Notes: a model not told the origin generated them from the letters alone. A stretch of 64,000 bases of DNA from Clostridia bacterium (GCA_030532035.1 JAUNLX010000003.1:54111-118110), one strand, 5' to 3'; shown: positions 8,475 through 18,456, counted from the stretch's first letter. Translations and numbers: made by a program.

Positions 8475-10028
8475 TTGGATACTACACTTTGGATAATCAT
8501 CTTAGCAATCGGTATACTCGTAGTAGCAGGTGCTGCTTTTTTTGTAGGCCAAAACTTTCGTAAAAATCATGCAGAAAAGCTCATAGGATCTGCTGAAGAA
8601 GAAGCTACAAGAATAATGAATCAAGCACTTACTGACGGAGAAAATAAAAGAAAAGAAAAAATACTTGAAGCAAAAGATGAAATATATAAACAAAGACAAG
8701 AAGCAGAAAAAGAAATTCGTGAAAGACGAGGAGAAGTTCATAGGCAAGAAAAGAGAATAAACTCTAAGGAAGACAATATTGATAGAAAAATAGCCAATAT
8801 TGAGAAAAAAGAAGAAGTTTTACAGGAAAAACTGAAAACTGTCGATGAAAAATTAGAAGAAGTTGAAGCTCTTAAAAAAGGTCAATTTGAAATGCTCGAA
8901 AAAATTTCTGAGCTAACAAAGGAACAGGCAAAAGAACAACTTTTGAAAAATCTCGATGGAGAATTAGAGCATGAAAAGGCTCTGAAAATTGAAGAATATA
9001 AAAATAGATTTACAGATGAGTCAGAAAATATAGCAAGAGAACTTTTATCTGTTGCAATTCAAAGATGTGCAGTCGACCATAGCTCCGACAGTGTCGTAAC
9101 AGTAATAAGTCTTCCAAATGACGAAACAAAGGGAAGAATTATCGGACGAGAGGGTCGCAACATCAGGGCGATTGAATCTATGACTGGCGTTAACTTGGTT
9201 ATCGACGACACACCAGAAGCAATAACAATTTCATCTTTTGACCCAGTTAGAAGACAGGTTGCTTCACTTGCACTTCAAAAACTTATTTCTGACGGAAGAA
9301 TTCACCCAGCGAGAATAGAAGAAACAGTAAAAAAATGCCAAAAAGAAGTTGATACTGCAATTAAACAAGCGGGAGATCGTGCTGTATTAGAAGTTGGCGT
9401 TACTGGAATAAATAATGAAGTTGTCAAACTTTTAGGTAGATTGAAATACAGAACCAGCTATGGACAAAATGTATTAAATCATTCTGTTGAAGTTGCTTAT
9501 CTGTCTGGTTTAATTGCATCTGAAATGGGAGTGAATGTAAAACTTGCAAAGAGAGCAGGTCTTTTACATGACATAGGAAAGGCAATTGACCACGAATATG
9601 ACGGCTCTCATGTTCAACTGGGCGTTGAATTTGCAAAAAAATATAAGGAAAATGATACTGTTGTAAATGCTATTGCTGCACATCATGGCGATGTTGAGCC
9701 TAAGTCTACAATTGCTTTTATTGTTCAAGTTGCCGACGCAATTTCGGCTTCCCGTCCTGGAGCAAGACGAGAAAACATTGAAAATTATATTAAGAGAATA
9801 GAGAGTTTGGAAGAAATTGCTTCATCATTTGAGGGAGTTAAAAATACCTTTGCACTTCACGCTGGCCGTGAAATCAGAGTTATGGTACAACCCGAAAGCA
9901 TCAGTGATGATAAAATGGTTATCGTTGCTCACGAAATTTCCAAAAAAATTGAAGATGAACTCGAGTATCCCGGACAAATTAAAGTAAATGTTATTCGGGA
10001 GAATAGAGCAGTTGATTATGCAAAATAA
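8475..10028 (+). CDS. rny: Ribonuclease Y
   Basis: A 517-residue membrane-anchored endoribonuclease that starts mRNA decay in Firmicutes. Residues 4-24 are a transmembrane anchor, ~30-200 a charged coiled coil, then a KH domain with GREG at 224-227, and an HD domain with the catalytic pair His365-Asp366 ([12 protein letters not shown]). Start is TTG behind AAGGAGGTATCTG. It is first of four genes that follow with no or tiny gaps; the next gene starts inside its last codons. Confidence 0.97.
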   Translation: MDTTLWIIILAIGILVVAGAAFFVGQNFRKNHAEKLIGSAEEEATRIMNQALTDGENKRKEKILEAKDEIYKQRQEAEKEIRERRGEVHRQEKRINSKEDNIDRKIANIEKKEEVLQEKLKTVDEKLEEVEALKKGQFEMLEKISELTKEQAKEQLLKNLDGELEHEKALKIEEYKNRFTDESENIARELLSVAIQRCAVDHSSDSVVTVISLPNDETKGRIIGREGRNIRAIESMTGVNLVIDDTPEAITISSFDPVRRQVASLALQKLISDGRIHPARIEETVKKCQKEVDTAIKQAGDRAVLEVGVTGINNEVVKLLGRLKYRTSYGQNVLNHSVEVAYLSGLIASEMGVNVKLAKRAGLLHDIGKAIDHEYDGSHVQLGVEFAKKYKENDTVVNAIAAHHGDVEPKSTIAFIVQVADAISASRPGARRENIENYIKRIESLEEIASSFEGVKNTFALHAGREIRVMVQPESISDDKMVIVAHEISKKIEDELEYPGQIKVNVIRENRAVDYAK

Positions 10029-10812
10029 AATTAAAATTCTTGCACTCGGAGACATAGTCGGAGACCCAGGTCTCGACTGTGTCTTTCGTAACTTAAACAA
10101 GATAAAAAAAGAAAAAAATATAGATGTTTGTGTTGTAAATGGAGAAAATTCAGCACAGACTAATGGTATTACAAAAAAAAGCGCTGATGAGTTATTTAAA
10201 GCGGGTGCCGATGTAATAACTACGGGAAATCATGTATATAAAAAAAAGAGTTCCTATGAATTTTTAGATTCAATGGACATAATTCGCCCCTATAATTTTA
10301 ACGATGATGACCCTGGAAAAGGTTATCTGATTTTAGATAAAGGTTCATATAAAATTGCTTTCTTAAATTTAATCGGCAGAGTGTATATGATGCCATATAA
10401 TAATCCTTTTGCTGCTGCGAAACGCTTTCTGGAAAAAACGAAAGACTGTAAAATAAAAATTGTAGACTTTCACGCAGAGGCTACATCAGAAAAGAGAGCT
10501 ATGGGATTTTTTCTAAACGGCAAAGTTTCTGCTATTTATGGAACTCATACTCATGTGCAGACTGCTGACGCCCAAATTTTAAGTAAGGGAACTGGATATA
10601 TAACTGATTTAGGTATGTGTGGAAATAGTGACAATGTAATAGGTGTTGCCCCTGAAATGATAATCAAAAACTTCACTACCTGTCAGCCCCATTATTTTAC
10701 TTTTGAACAGGCTCGAGAAAATGCGCAGAGCATAAATGGATGTATTTTTACTATTGATACTAAAAGTGGAAAAACAGTTGATATAGAAACTTTGAGGATT
10801 GAAAAATTATGA
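10018..10812 (+). CDS. ymdB: YmdB-family metallophosphoesterase (2',3'-cyclic nucleotide phosphodiesterase)
   Basis: About 264 residues, TIGR00282/YmdB family. Metal-binding motifs in order: GDIVGDPG near the start, [33 protein letters not shown]. Members hydrolyse cyclic nucleotides and are almost always next to rny, as here. The ATG at 10018 overlaps the rny stop by 11 bases and gives the family's normal N-terminus; an in-frame ATG 30 bases earlier would add residues inside rny. Confidence 0.93.
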   Translation: MQNKIKILALGDIVGDPGLDCVFRNLNKIKKEKNIDVCVVNGENSAQTNGITKKSADELFKAGADVITTGNHVYKKKSSYEFLDSMDIIRPYNFNDDDPGKGYLILDKGSYKIAFLNLIGRVYMMPYNNPFAAAKRFLEKTKDCKIKIVDFHAEATSEKRAMGFFLNGKVSAIYGTHTHVQTADAQILSKGTGYITDLGMCGNSDNVIGVAPEMIIKNFTTCQPHYFTFEQARENAQSINGCIFTIDTKSGKTVDIETLRIEKL

Positions 10813-12206
10813 AAAAATTTGTAAAACCAATAGCTTTGATTTTAGTTGTTTTTTCGTTCTTATTTTTGTTTTCGTGTAATAAAGATGGCAAACAAAAGAC
10901 AAATAGGCCGAGTGTATTTGAAAAGAAAAGAGAAATTCGTCTGCCTTATTCAAAACAAGATGGATTAAATCCTTATTTTGCAAAAACTCGTATAAATTAT
11001 AATCTTTTCCCTCTAATGTATGAGAGCCTTGTAAAGCTTGATTCAGATTATTCTGCAAATAAAGTGTTGGCAAAAAACATTGAGAATAAAGGATATTATC
11101 TTGATGTTCAGGTAGATGGGAAAAAGTTTTCTCCATATGATGTAGTTTATTCTTTCTATATGGCAAAAAGATCTCCTCTATATGCACCAACTCTTGTAAA
11201 TGTTGACAAAGCCATGGCATATAATGGAGATACTGTTCGTTTTACTTTAATTAAACCAAGAAAATTTGCAGAAAATGCTTTGACTTTTCCCATAGTAAAA
11301 TCTAAAACAGCAGACAGAAAAGAGAATTTGCCAGAGGGAACAGGTATGTATTCTCTTTCCAATGATAATCTTGTTAAAAACAGAAATTCAAGCGAAAAAC
11401 CCTTGACAGAAAAAATTTCTTTATTTGATATAAATAAAGATTCTGCTCTATATTACGGAATGCAGGTCGGAAATTTAGACGCTTATTATGATCCGCTTAT
11501 CTCTGGCAATTTGAAAACCTCTCCTACACAGAGAGCGGCAATTTCTACAACTAATCTTGTTGCTCTTACCTTTGGACCTCGGCTTAGTATTACGCCAGAT
11601 CAGAAGAAATATATAAGTTATAGTATTGATAGGGAAAAATTCAAAAATGAAGGTTTTTCGGGCCATTTAAATGCGAGTAATCTGCCTTATCATAAAGGAA
11701 TTCCAGAGGTTTGTAAGTTTTACAAAAAGCAGGGAACGCCAAATGAACTAAAAGATAAAATAGGCAATTTTACAGATAAAGAATATTCTTTAATATATTG
11801 TAATGACAATACAGTTAAAGCAAACTCAGGGACTGTAATTGCAAAGCAACTTTTAAATTCGGGAATAAAAATTAAAGCGGAAGCACTTTCATATTCAGAA
11901 TATATGAGCAGGCTCAAATCAGGCAGATATGATTTTGCTCTTGTGGAAATTAAACTGACACAAGAAATAGATTTGACGCCAGTAATTTCTGACAAAAATT
12001 TCTTAAATATTTATGAAAGCTTTGAGCGTAAAACAATTTCAACAGAAGCTTTTATAAAGGCATATTATGATAATCTTCCTTTTATAACGCTTGGATATAA
12101 AAATGGAGTTTTGGTTTACTCAAGACAGATAAAAGAAAACATTTCGGCTAATGAAACAAATGTATATGACGGATTTAATAATTGGTATATAACGGAAAAT
12201 AAATAA
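10809..12206 (+). CDS. Orphan extracellular solute-binding lipoprotein (SBP family 5-like)
   Basis: 465 residues. A lipoprotein signal peptide ([20 protein letters not shown] then FSC, Cys at about 23) is followed by a sequence that keeps the oligopeptide-binding layout: GLNPYFAKTRINYNLFPLMYESLVK, then FSPYDVVYSFYMAK. It is shorter than typical OppA-type proteins (about 520-600). There are no ABC permease or ATPase genes nearby. It overlaps ymdB by 4 bases and is followed one base later by recG, so it sits inside a housekeeping operon. Family-level call is reasonable; ligand and partner are unknown, and a non-transport role at the surface is possible. Confidence 0.75.
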   Translation: MKKFVKPIALILVVFSFLFLFSCNKDGKQKTNRPSVFEKKREIRLPYSKQDGLNPYFAKTRINYNLFPLMYESLVKLDSDYSANKVLAKNIENKGYYLDVQVDGKKFSPYDVVYSFYMAKRSPLYAPTLVNVDKAMAYNGDTVRFTLIKPRKFAENALTFPIVKSKTADRKENLPEGTGMYSLSNDNLVKNRNSSEKPLTEKISLFDINKDSALYYGMQVGNLDAYYDPLISGNLKTSPTQRAAISTTNLVALTFGPRLSITPDQKKYISYSIDREKFKNEGFSGHLNASNLPYHKGIPEVCKFYKKQGTPNELKDKIGNFTDKEYSLIYCNDNTVKANSGTVIAKQLLNSGIKIKAEALSYSEYMSRLKSGRYDFALVEIKLTQEIDLTPVISDKNFLNIYESFERKTISTEAFIKAYYDNLPFITLGYKNGVLVYSRQIKENISANETNVYDGFNNWYITENK

Positions 12207-12207
12207 T

Positions 12208-14238
12208 ATGGTTGATCTAAATAGTCAAACAATTAGATATATAAAGGGAATAGGGCAGACGAGAGCTGATAAATTTCAAAAACTTGGAATTGAGAGTGTC
12301 GGCGATCTGCTCTCTTTTTTTCCTAAAAGATATGAGGACTTATCTCAGTCAGTCTCTTTTTTGACAGCGCCCAAAGACGAAAAAGTAGCTATTGTAGCAA
12401 CGGTTAGAGGAAATGTTGAAAGTTATAGAACGAAAAATAATCTTCGTATTTTTTCGTGTTTAGTTTCTGATGAAAATGATACTTTTGCAAAAATAACTAT
12501 ATTTAACAATGTCTTTGACGCAAAAAAATTGACCGTCGGGAAAAAATTTATTTTTTATGGCAAAGTTCAACGAGATAGCTATGGATTAAATATGCCATCT
12601 CCAGAAATTTTAGAAATTTCTAACTTGAAGATAAGACCTGTATACAGACAAACAGCAGGATTAAACAGCAAATTTATTTCTGCTTGTATTTCAAATGCGA
12701 TTTTGAAATATGGGGAAGATATTGCAGATAGTCTGCCGTCAAAGATTAAATCGGATTATAAACTCATTGAAAAAAAAGACGCTATAGAGCAAGTACATTT
12801 CCCAACAAGCTTTGACCTTTTAGAAAAAGCAAAAAACAGACTTATTTATGAAGAATTATTCATTTTTTCGTTGGGAATATTAAAATTAAAAAGCGCTAAA
12901 AAACAGAAATCTGATACCGTTATAAAAGATGATTATTCTAAAGATTTTGACAAACTAATTCCCTTTGAACCTACAAGTTATCAAAAAACTGCATTGCAAG
13001 AGATAATAAAAGATTTTGTTTCCCCTTATCCTATGCGCAGACTTTTGCAGGGAGATGTCGGATCTGGCAAAACTTATGTAGCGGCGGCAGCAGCTTATAC
13101 AGCTATAAGAAATCAATACCAAGTGGCTTTTATGGCACCTACTGAAATTTTAGCAAACCAACATTTTGAAACTCTATCAAATTATTTTAAAAATAAAAAA
13201 ATAAAGATCTCTCTTCTGACTTCTTCAACTACTAAGAAAGCAAGAAATGAAATTTTAGAAAACTTAAAATCGGGTGAAATAAATCTTGTTGTAGGCACAC
13301 ATTCACTTTTGTCCACTGATGTTGAATTTTCTAATTTGGGCTTTGTTGTTACTGATGAACAACATAGATTCGGGGTTTTACAGAGAAAAGCTCTTGAAAA
13401 CAAAGGAAGACAAGTTAATGTGCTTGTTATGTCTGCAACGCCTATTCCACGAACTCTGGCACTTTCTGTTTATGCGGATTTAGATATTAGTATTATGAAA
13501 GGCAGACCGTCAAATCGAAAAAAAATAAAGACATATAGAATAGATTCTTCAATTAGAAAAAGATGTTTTGACTTTATAAAAAAGCAAATTGATTCAGGCC
13601 GTCAAGCATATATAGTTTGTTCTTTAATAGAAGAAAATGAAGAGATGTCTCAACTTGTTTCTGCTGAAGATTATTATAAAAAAATAAAAAACTCTGCATT
13701 TAAAAATTACAGAGTTGCGTTGATACATGGGCAGATGAAGAGCAAAGAAAAAGAGCAAATTATGCAAGAATTTAAACAGGGTAACATAGATGTGCTTGTC
13801 TCAACAACGGTGATCGAAGTGGGGATTGATGTTCCAAATGCGACTGTTATGTTAATTGAAAATGCTGAGCGTTTTGGACTTTCTGCTCTGCACCAACTTA
13901 GAGGGCGAATTGGCAGGGGGAAAGAGCAGTCATATTGTATTTTATTGAGTGATAGCAAAAGTCAAAAGACAAATGAGCGGCTGCAAGTCTTAGTTAAAAC
14001 AGATGATGGATTTAAGATAAGCGAAGCAGATTTGAAACTGCGAGGCCCTGGCGATTTTTTCGGTTCAAAACAACATGGATTGCCAGAATTCAAATTAGCA
14101 GATATGTTAAATGATATTAGTGTTTTCAATAGAGCAATGAGCGATGCAAAAAAGATTTTAGACAAAGACTTTGATTTATCTGAAAAAGAACAGATAGATT
14201 TAGAATATGAGTTGGAAAAAATGTTCAAAAAAATATAA
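12208..14238 (+). CDS. recG: ATP-dependent DNA helicase RecG
   Basis: A full-length 676-residue helicase that regresses stalled forks and resolves recombination intermediates. N-terminal wedge/OB region (~1-150), Walker A GDVGSGKT at 282-289, DEQH box at 383-386, motif III VMSATPIPRT, and the C-terminal QLRGRIGRGKEQSYC and the TRG motif region. It is last in the rny operon, one base after the preceding stop, with no ribosome-binding site of its own beyond that gene's end, so translation is probably coupled. Confidence 0.96.
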   Translation: MVDLNSQTIRYIKGIGQTRADKFQKLGIESVGDLLSFFPKRYEDLSQSVSFLTAPKDEKVAIVATVRGNVESYRTKNNLRIFSCLVSDENDTFAKITIFNNVFDAKKLTVGKKFIFYGKVQRDSYGLNMPSPEILEISNLKIRPVYRQTAGLNSKFISACISNAILKYGEDIADSLPSKIKSDYKLIEKKDAIEQVHFPTSFDLLEKAKNRLIYEELFIFSLGILKLKSAKKQKSDTVIKDDYSKDFDKLIPFEPTSYQKTALQEIIKDFVSPYPMRRLLQGDVGSGKTYVAAAAAYTAIRNQYQVAFMAPTEILANQHFETLSNYFKNKKIKISLLTSSTTKKARNEILENLKSGEINLVVGTHSLLSTDVEFSNLGFVVTDEQHRFGVLQRKALENKGRQVNVLVMSATPIPRTLALSVYADLDISIMKGRPSNRKKIKTYRIDSSIRKRCFDFIKKQIDSGRQAYIVCSLIEENEEMSQLVSAEDYYKKIKNSAFKNYRVALIHGQMKSKEKEQIMQEFKQGNIDVLVSTTVIEVGIDVPNATVMLIENAERFGLSALHQLRGRIGRGKEQSYCILLSDSKSQKTNERLQVLVKTDDGFKISEADLKLRGPGDFFGSKQHGLPEFKLADMLNDISVFNRAMSDAKKILDKDFDLSEKEQIDLEYELEKMFKKI

Positions 14239-14243
14239 ATAAT

Positions 14244-14275
14244 AAAACCCTCAGATTTAATCTGAGGGTTAAAAT
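14244..14275. terminator. Hairpin terminator between recG and small membrane gene
   Basis: AACCCTCAGA and TCTGAGGGTT form a 10-bp stem (extendable to 12) around TTTAA. The flanking AAAA on the left gives a T-run only for minus-strand transcripts; for recG the tail is TTAAAATTT. Confidence 0.7.
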
Positions 14276-14282
14276 TTAAGTT

Positions 14283-14468
14283 TTATGATACTTTTTTCAT
14301 CTCGATAAATTTATTGTCTTCTTTATTTGAGAAAGACTTATAATTAACTTTGTTGAGATTCTGGGCATCACGCTTATTTCTGAAATATTTGTAACCAAAA
14401 TATATGGCAACTGCACCTAAAACAAGAAGGAGCACCGTTACAATAACCTTAAAAATCTTTTTGCTCAT
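14283..14468 (-). CDS. Small single-span membrane protein, unknown function
   Basis: 61 residues: a short basic N-terminus, one transmembrane segment (about 8-28, IVTVLLLVLGAVAIYFGYKY), then a basic, Asn/Lys-rich cytoplasmic or external tail. I chose the second of two adjacent ATGs since GGGAGG is five bases from it and only two from the first. Good ribosome-binding site and a terminator support a real gene; I recognise no family. Confidence 0.6.
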   Translation of the reverse strand: MSKKIFKVIVTVLLLVLGAVAIYFGYKYFRNKRDAQNLNKVNYKSFSNKEDNKFIEMKKVS

Positions 14469-14523
14469 CATGACCTCCCGATAAATTATCTTGTATTTAT
14501 TATAGTGTCAGACAAGAGGCAAG

Positions 14524-14784
14524 TCAAGATAGTTTATTCATCTTTGAGTCCAAAGAGGACTTTTTTCTTGCGGCATTATTTTTATGAAGGAGACCTTTAG
14601 TAGCGGCTTTGTCTATTTGTGAAACAGCTTCTGTATATAAATTTTTTGCGTCTTTATCTTTGTTCTCAATAGCATTAACTGCTTTTTTAATAGAAGTTTT
14701 CAAAGCAGACATTTTTGATTTATTACGAAGACGAGCCTTTTCATTGGTAAGGATTCTCTTTTTTGCAGATTTAATATTTGCCAT
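14524..14784 (-). CDS. rpsT: 30S ribosomal protein S20
   Basis: 86 residues, all-helical and very basic, starting MANIKSAKKRILTNEKARLRNKS, the S20 signature; binds 16S rRNA early in 30S assembly. GGAGG is placed ideally (AACAGGAGGTGCAAA before ATG). Normal length. Monocistronic and convergent with nothing; transcribed towards the small membrane gene. Confidence 0.97.
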   Translation of the reverse strand: MANIKSAKKRILTNEKARLRNKSKMSALKTSIKKAVNAIENKDKDAKNLYTEAVSQIDKAATKGLLHKNNAARKKSSLDSKMNKLS

Positions 14785-15026
14785 TTTGCACCTCCTGTTA
14801 AGTTATCTACAGAGATGAATAATAACATTTTTTTTATTAAATTGCAATTCTTTTATTGAATATAAAACAAGGCAGAAAAAATTTTTCTCTTTCTATTATA
14901 TATAAGTAAAATTATTTACTTTTTTGCATATGATTAGTCCTCGATTTATAAAAATATATCTTAAAAACTCTTGCAAGAAATATAAAATCTGTTTTAATGG
15001 TAGTATAAAAAATAAAGGTGATAGTT

Positions 15027-15716
15027 ATGAAAATAAAAGGATTACAAAAATTGACTCTCTTAGATTTCCCTGGACACACCGCCTGTACTGTGTTTTTGCC
15101 AGGCTGTAACTTCCGCTGTCCTTTTTGTCACAACGCCTCTTTAGTCTGTGACATAGATGAAGACGAGATACCAGAGGAAGAATTCTTTGATTTTCTCGAA
15201 AAGCGAAAGGGTCTATTAGATGGAGTTTGTGTTACGGGAGGGGAACCTACTTTACAGCCAGATTTAAAACAATTTATTTATAAAATAAAAAAAATGGGAT
15301 ACCTTGTAAAACTTGATACAAACGGATATAATCCGACAGTTTTAGAAGATATATTAGAAAATAATCTCTGCGATTATGTCGCAATGGACATAAAATCTTC
15401 TCCTGAAAATTATAACAAGGTTAGCGCTGTTGAAAATTTTGACTTTGAAAAAATCAGACAGAGCATTAATTTATTAAAATCTCACGATATAGATTATGAA
15501 TTTAGAACAACTGTAGTTGAAGAATTACACAATGAAAAAGATTTTGAATCTATCGGTAAATTGTTGTCGGGAGAAGAAAAATATTTTCTACAGTCCTTTG
15601 TAGATTCTGGAGACTGTATTGAATCAGGATATACAGCCGCAAGTAAGGAAATGATGATAAATTATTTAGAAATTGTTAAGGAATATGTGCCCAACACGCA
15701 AATTCGTGGAATTTGA
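15027..15716 (+). CDS. nrdG: Anaerobic ribonucleoside-triphosphate reductase activating protein (radical SAM)
   Basis: 229 residues, radical-SAM activase of the type paired with clostridial and archaeal class III reductases. It carries the 4Fe-4S motif C-x3-C-x2-C in GCNFRCPFCHN (about 28-38) and the GGEPT SAM-binding motif. It makes the glycyl radical on NrdD, encoded 116 bases downstream. I chose the ATG at 15027 (AAAGGTGAT 6 bases upstream) over a GTG three codons earlier that is part of that ribosome-binding site. Confidence 0.92.
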   Translation: MKIKGLQKLTLLDFPGHTACTVFLPGCNFRCPFCHNASLVCDIDEDEIPEEEFFDFLEKRKGLLDGVCVTGGEPTLQPDLKQFIYKIKKMGYLVKLDTNGYNPTVLEDILENNLCDYVAMDIKSSPENYNKVSAVENFDFEKIRQSINLLKSHDIDYEFRTTVVEELHNEKDFESIGKLLSGEEKYFLQSFVDSGDCIESGYTAASKEMMINYLEIVKEYVPNTQIRGI

Positions 15717-15749
15717 ACAAAAAACGAACAAGTTTTTTTACAAAGTCAA

Positions 15750-15798
15750 CCACAATATATAGTGTTTTTTACTTGACTTGCCCCACCAAGTGTAGTAT
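15750..15798. promoter_or_regulatory. NrdR box pair over nrdD promoter
   Basis: CCACAATATATAGTGT (15750-15765) matches 15 of 16 positions of the NrdR consensus ACACWATATATWGTGT. A weaker box, CCACCAAGTGTAGTAT (15783-15798, about 10 of 16), starts 33 bases later, the roughly three-turn spacing usual for NrdR box pairs. NrdR would repress the reductase when dATP is plentiful; nrdR itself is not in the window. Confidence 0.75.
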
Positions 15799-15801
15799 TC
15801 T
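15773..15801 (+). promoter_or_regulatory. nrdD promoter
   Basis: TTGACT (15773-15778), 17 bases, TATTCT (15796-15801). It lies between and over the two NrdR boxes, so nrdD can be transcribed separately from the upstream activase. Confidence 0.6.
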
Positions 15802-15832
15802 GTAGAAGACAACAAAAGAAAAGAGGCATATT

Positions 15833-18136
15833 ATGTATAAAGTAATAAAACGAGACGGTCGCGTCGTAGATTTTAATCTTCAAAAAATCAAGAGCGCCAT
15901 ACAAAAGGCTTTTGAAGCCACCGAAACAAATTATACAGATGAAATTCTCGATATGCTTACTCTCCGAGTTACAGCCGAATTTCAAGAATTCATTGTAGAT
16001 GAAAGAATTCACATTGAAAAAATTCAGGACAGCGTTGAAAAGCTCCTTTCAAAAGCAGGATATGAAAATGTAGCTAAGGCATACATTCTCTATCGTAAAA
16101 AGAGAGAGAGCTTGAGAAATGTTAGCAAAACTGTTCTTGACTATAAAAAGACAGTCAACGATTATCTTAAAATCAACGACTGGAGAGTTAAAGAAAATTC
16201 AACGGTTACATATTCTGTAGGCGGATTAATTTTGTCTAACTCTGGAGCAGTTACTGCAAACTATTGGTTATCTGAAGTTTATGATGACGAAGTAGCTAAT
16301 GCTCATAAAAATTGCGATATGCACATTCACGACCTTTCTATGCTTACTGGTTATTGTGCAGGTTGGAGTCTTCGTCAACTTATCGAAGAGGGACTTGGCG
16401 GAATTCCAGGAAAAATTTCATCTTCACCAGCAAGACATCTTTCAACTCTTTGCAACCAAATGGTAAACTTCCTTGGTATTATGCAAAATGAATGGGCAGG
16501 AGCACAGGCTTTTTCATCTTTTGATACCTATCTTGCACCATTTGTAAAAGTAGATAACTTGTCATACAAACAGGTTAAACAGGCTATTCAATCTTTCGTT
16601 TATGGCGTTAATACACCATCTCGTTGGGGAACTCAAGCTCCTTTCTCAAATATAACTCTTGACTGGACTGTTCCAAATGACTTAGCTGAAAAACCTTGTA
16701 TAGTTGGCGGAGAAGAACAGGACTTTAAATATAAGGACTGTAAAAAGGAAATGGATCTTGTCAATAAAGCCTTTATCGAAATAATGATTGAGGGCGACGC
16801 AAATGGTAGAGGTTTCCAATATCCTATTCCAACTTATTCAATCACAAGAAACTTTGATTGGTCGGACACAGAAAACAACAGACTTTTATTTGAAATGACT
16901 GCTAAATACGGAACTCCTTATTTCTCGAATTATATAAATTCTGATATGGATCCGTCAGATGTTCGTTCAATGTGTTGCAGACTTCGTCTTGACCTTCGTG
17001 AACTCAGACGCAAATCAGGTGGATTTTTCGGTTCTGGTGAATCAACAGGTTCTGTTGGTGTTGTTACAGTTAATATGCCCAGAATTGCATATACATCGAA
17101 AAATAAAGAAGAATTTTACAGCAAACTCGATCATATAATGGACCTTGCAGCACGCTCACTTAAAGTAAAGCGTGAAGTTGTAAATAAGCTTTTAGAAGCT
17201 GGTTTATATCCATATACTAAGAGATATTTAGGTTCTTTCAACAATCACTTCTCAACAATTGGTCTTGTCGGAATGAACGAAACTTGCCTTAACGCAAAAT
17301 GGCTAGGCAAAAACTTAATTGACAGAGAAGCAAGAGAATTTACTCAAGAAGTTCTTGATCATATGTTAGATAGACTCAAGGATTATCAAGAACAATATGG
17401 AGATCTCTATAACTTAGAAGCAACTCCTGCAGAATCAACAGCATATCGTCTTGCTAAGCACGATGTTGAGGAATATCCAAACATAATAACAGCTTCTGAC
17501 GGAGAAACTCCTTATTATACAAACTCCAGCCATCTTCCTGTTGGATATACAGATGACATTTTCTCAGCTTTAGATCTTGAAGATGATTTACAGACTCGTT
17601 ATACTTCTGGAACAGTATTCCACGCTTTCTTAGGAGAAAAATTACCTGATTGGAAAGCTGCTGCAAATCTCGTTAAAAAGATTGCCGAAAATTACAAATT
17701 ACCTTATTTCACACTTTCTCCTACATATTCAATTTGTAAACATGACGGATACTTAATTGGTGAACACTTCAATTGTCCGAAATGTGGAGAAAAAGCAGAA
17801 GTTTATAGCAGAATAACTGGATATTACAGACCAGTTCAAAACTGGAATGACGGTAAAGTTGAAGAATATAAAGACAGAAAAGAATATGTTATAACAAATG
17901 ACGAATTGCCGATTCTCTTTACGACTTCTACTTGTCCAAATTGTAAGATTATCAAGAAAATTTTGGCTGAACAGAATGTTGAATATACCGAAATAAATGC
18001 CGAAGAAAATGTTGAACTTGCGAAAAGATTTAATTTAAGACAGGCTCCAACTCTTGCAATAAAAGTAGGAGACGAGTACCAAATTTATGCAGGTGTTGAT
18101 AAAATAACTCAGGCTTTGGCACAGGTAAAGGCATAA
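15833..18136 (+). CDS. nrdD: Class III anaerobic ribonucleotide reductase with fused C-terminal redoxin
   Basis: 767 residues. Order: ATP-cone (~1-90), ten-stranded reductase barrel with SMCCRLRLD, Zn-binding CKH...CPKCG, glycyl-radical loop RITGYYRPVQ with the radical glycine at Gly663, then an appended glutaredoxin/thioredoxin-like domain (~690-767) with CPNC at 701-704 and a cis-proline in RQAPTL. Reduces NTPs to dNTPs without oxygen. A built-in CxxC redoxin suggests reducing power from a thiol system instead of formate, as known for the NrdD2-type enzymes; that point is inference. Preceded by AAGAGGCATATT. Confidence 0.95.
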   Translation: MYKVIKRDGRVVDFNLQKIKSAIQKAFEATETNYTDEILDMLTLRVTAEFQEFIVDERIHIEKIQDSVEKLLSKAGYENVAKAYILYRKKRESLRNVSKTVLDYKKTVNDYLKINDWRVKENSTVTYSVGGLILSNSGAVTANYWLSEVYDDEVANAHKNCDMHIHDLSMLTGYCAGWSLRQLIEEGLGGIPGKISSSPARHLSTLCNQMVNFLGIMQNEWAGAQAFSSFDTYLAPFVKVDNLSYKQVKQAIQSFVYGVNTPSRWGTQAPFSNITLDWTVPNDLAEKPCIVGGEEQDFKYKDCKKEMDLVNKAFIEIMIEGDANGRGFQYPIPTYSITRNFDWSDTENNRLLFEMTAKYGTPYFSNYINSDMDPSDVRSMCCRLRLDLRELRRKSGGFFGSGESTGSVGVVTVNMPRIAYTSKNKEEFYSKLDHIMDLAARSLKVKREVVNKLLEAGLYPYTKRYLGSFNNHFSTIGLVGMNETCLNAKWLGKNLIDREAREFTQEVLDHMLDRLKDYQEQYGDLYNLEATPAESTAYRLAKHDVEEYPNIITASDGETPYYTNSSHLPVGYTDDIFSALDLEDDLQTRYTSGTVFHAFLGEKLPDWKAAANLVKKIAENYKLPYFTLSPTYSICKHDGYLIGEHFNCPKCGEKAEVYSRITGYYRPVQNWNDGKVEEYKDRKEYVITNDELPILFTTSTCPNCKIIKKILAEQNVEYTEINAEENVELAKRFNLRQAPTLAIKVGDEYQIYAGVDKITQALAQVKA

Positions 18137-18146
18137 ACTTAATATT

Positions 18147-18179
18147 AAAAAAAACACATCACTGTGATGTGTTTTTTTA
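18147..18179 (+). terminator. nrdD terminator
   Basis: AAAAACACATCAC and GTGATGTGTTTTT pair over a 2-base turn, ending in a run of seven T. Starts about ten bases after the nrdD stop. Confidence 0.88.
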
Positions 18180-18214
18180 TTGCATTGAAATTTAAGATAT
18201 AAATTTAAAAGAGA

Positions 18215-18246
18215 AAAGGGTAGTCGTAGGCTACCCTTTATTTTTT
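18215..18246 (+). terminator. Second plus-strand terminator, no gene of its own
   Basis: AAAGGGTAG and CTACCCTTT around a 7-base loop, followed by TATTTTTT. It lies 36 bases beyond the nrdD terminator with nothing coding between, so it is probably a backup. From here to 18330 I see nothing else. Confidence 0.75.
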
Positions 18247-18329
18247 ATCGAAACCTTCCTCAAATTTTCCCCATTTTTTAACATTATTCAGCATAATGCA
18301 ACGGTCTTAGAAGTTTGATTTTGAGTAAA

Positions 18330-18374
18330 CAAAAATCCTCGATACATAAGCGATTTGCTTTTATATCGAGGATT
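18330..18374 (-). terminator. tRNA-Gln terminator
   Basis: AATCCTCGATA and TATCGAGGATT form an 11-bp stem; on the minus strand it ends in TTTTTGTTT, just downstream of the tRNA 3' end. Confidence 0.8.
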
Positions 18375-18382
18375 ATTTTAGT

Positions 18383-18456
18383 TGGCAGCGGAATAGGGAT
18401 TCGAACCCCAACTAACAGAGTCAGAGTCTGCTGTGCTACCGTTACACCATTCCGCT
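18383..18456 (-). tRNA. tRNA-Gln (CTG anticodon)
   Basis: A 74-base cloverleaf with encoded CCA. The acceptor stem is AGCGGAA with TTCCGCT, the T-arm GGTTCGAATCC is standard, and the anticodon loop CTCTGAC gives CTG. It lies 53 bases after rpmB on the same strand, with a terminator between them. Confidence 0.93.
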
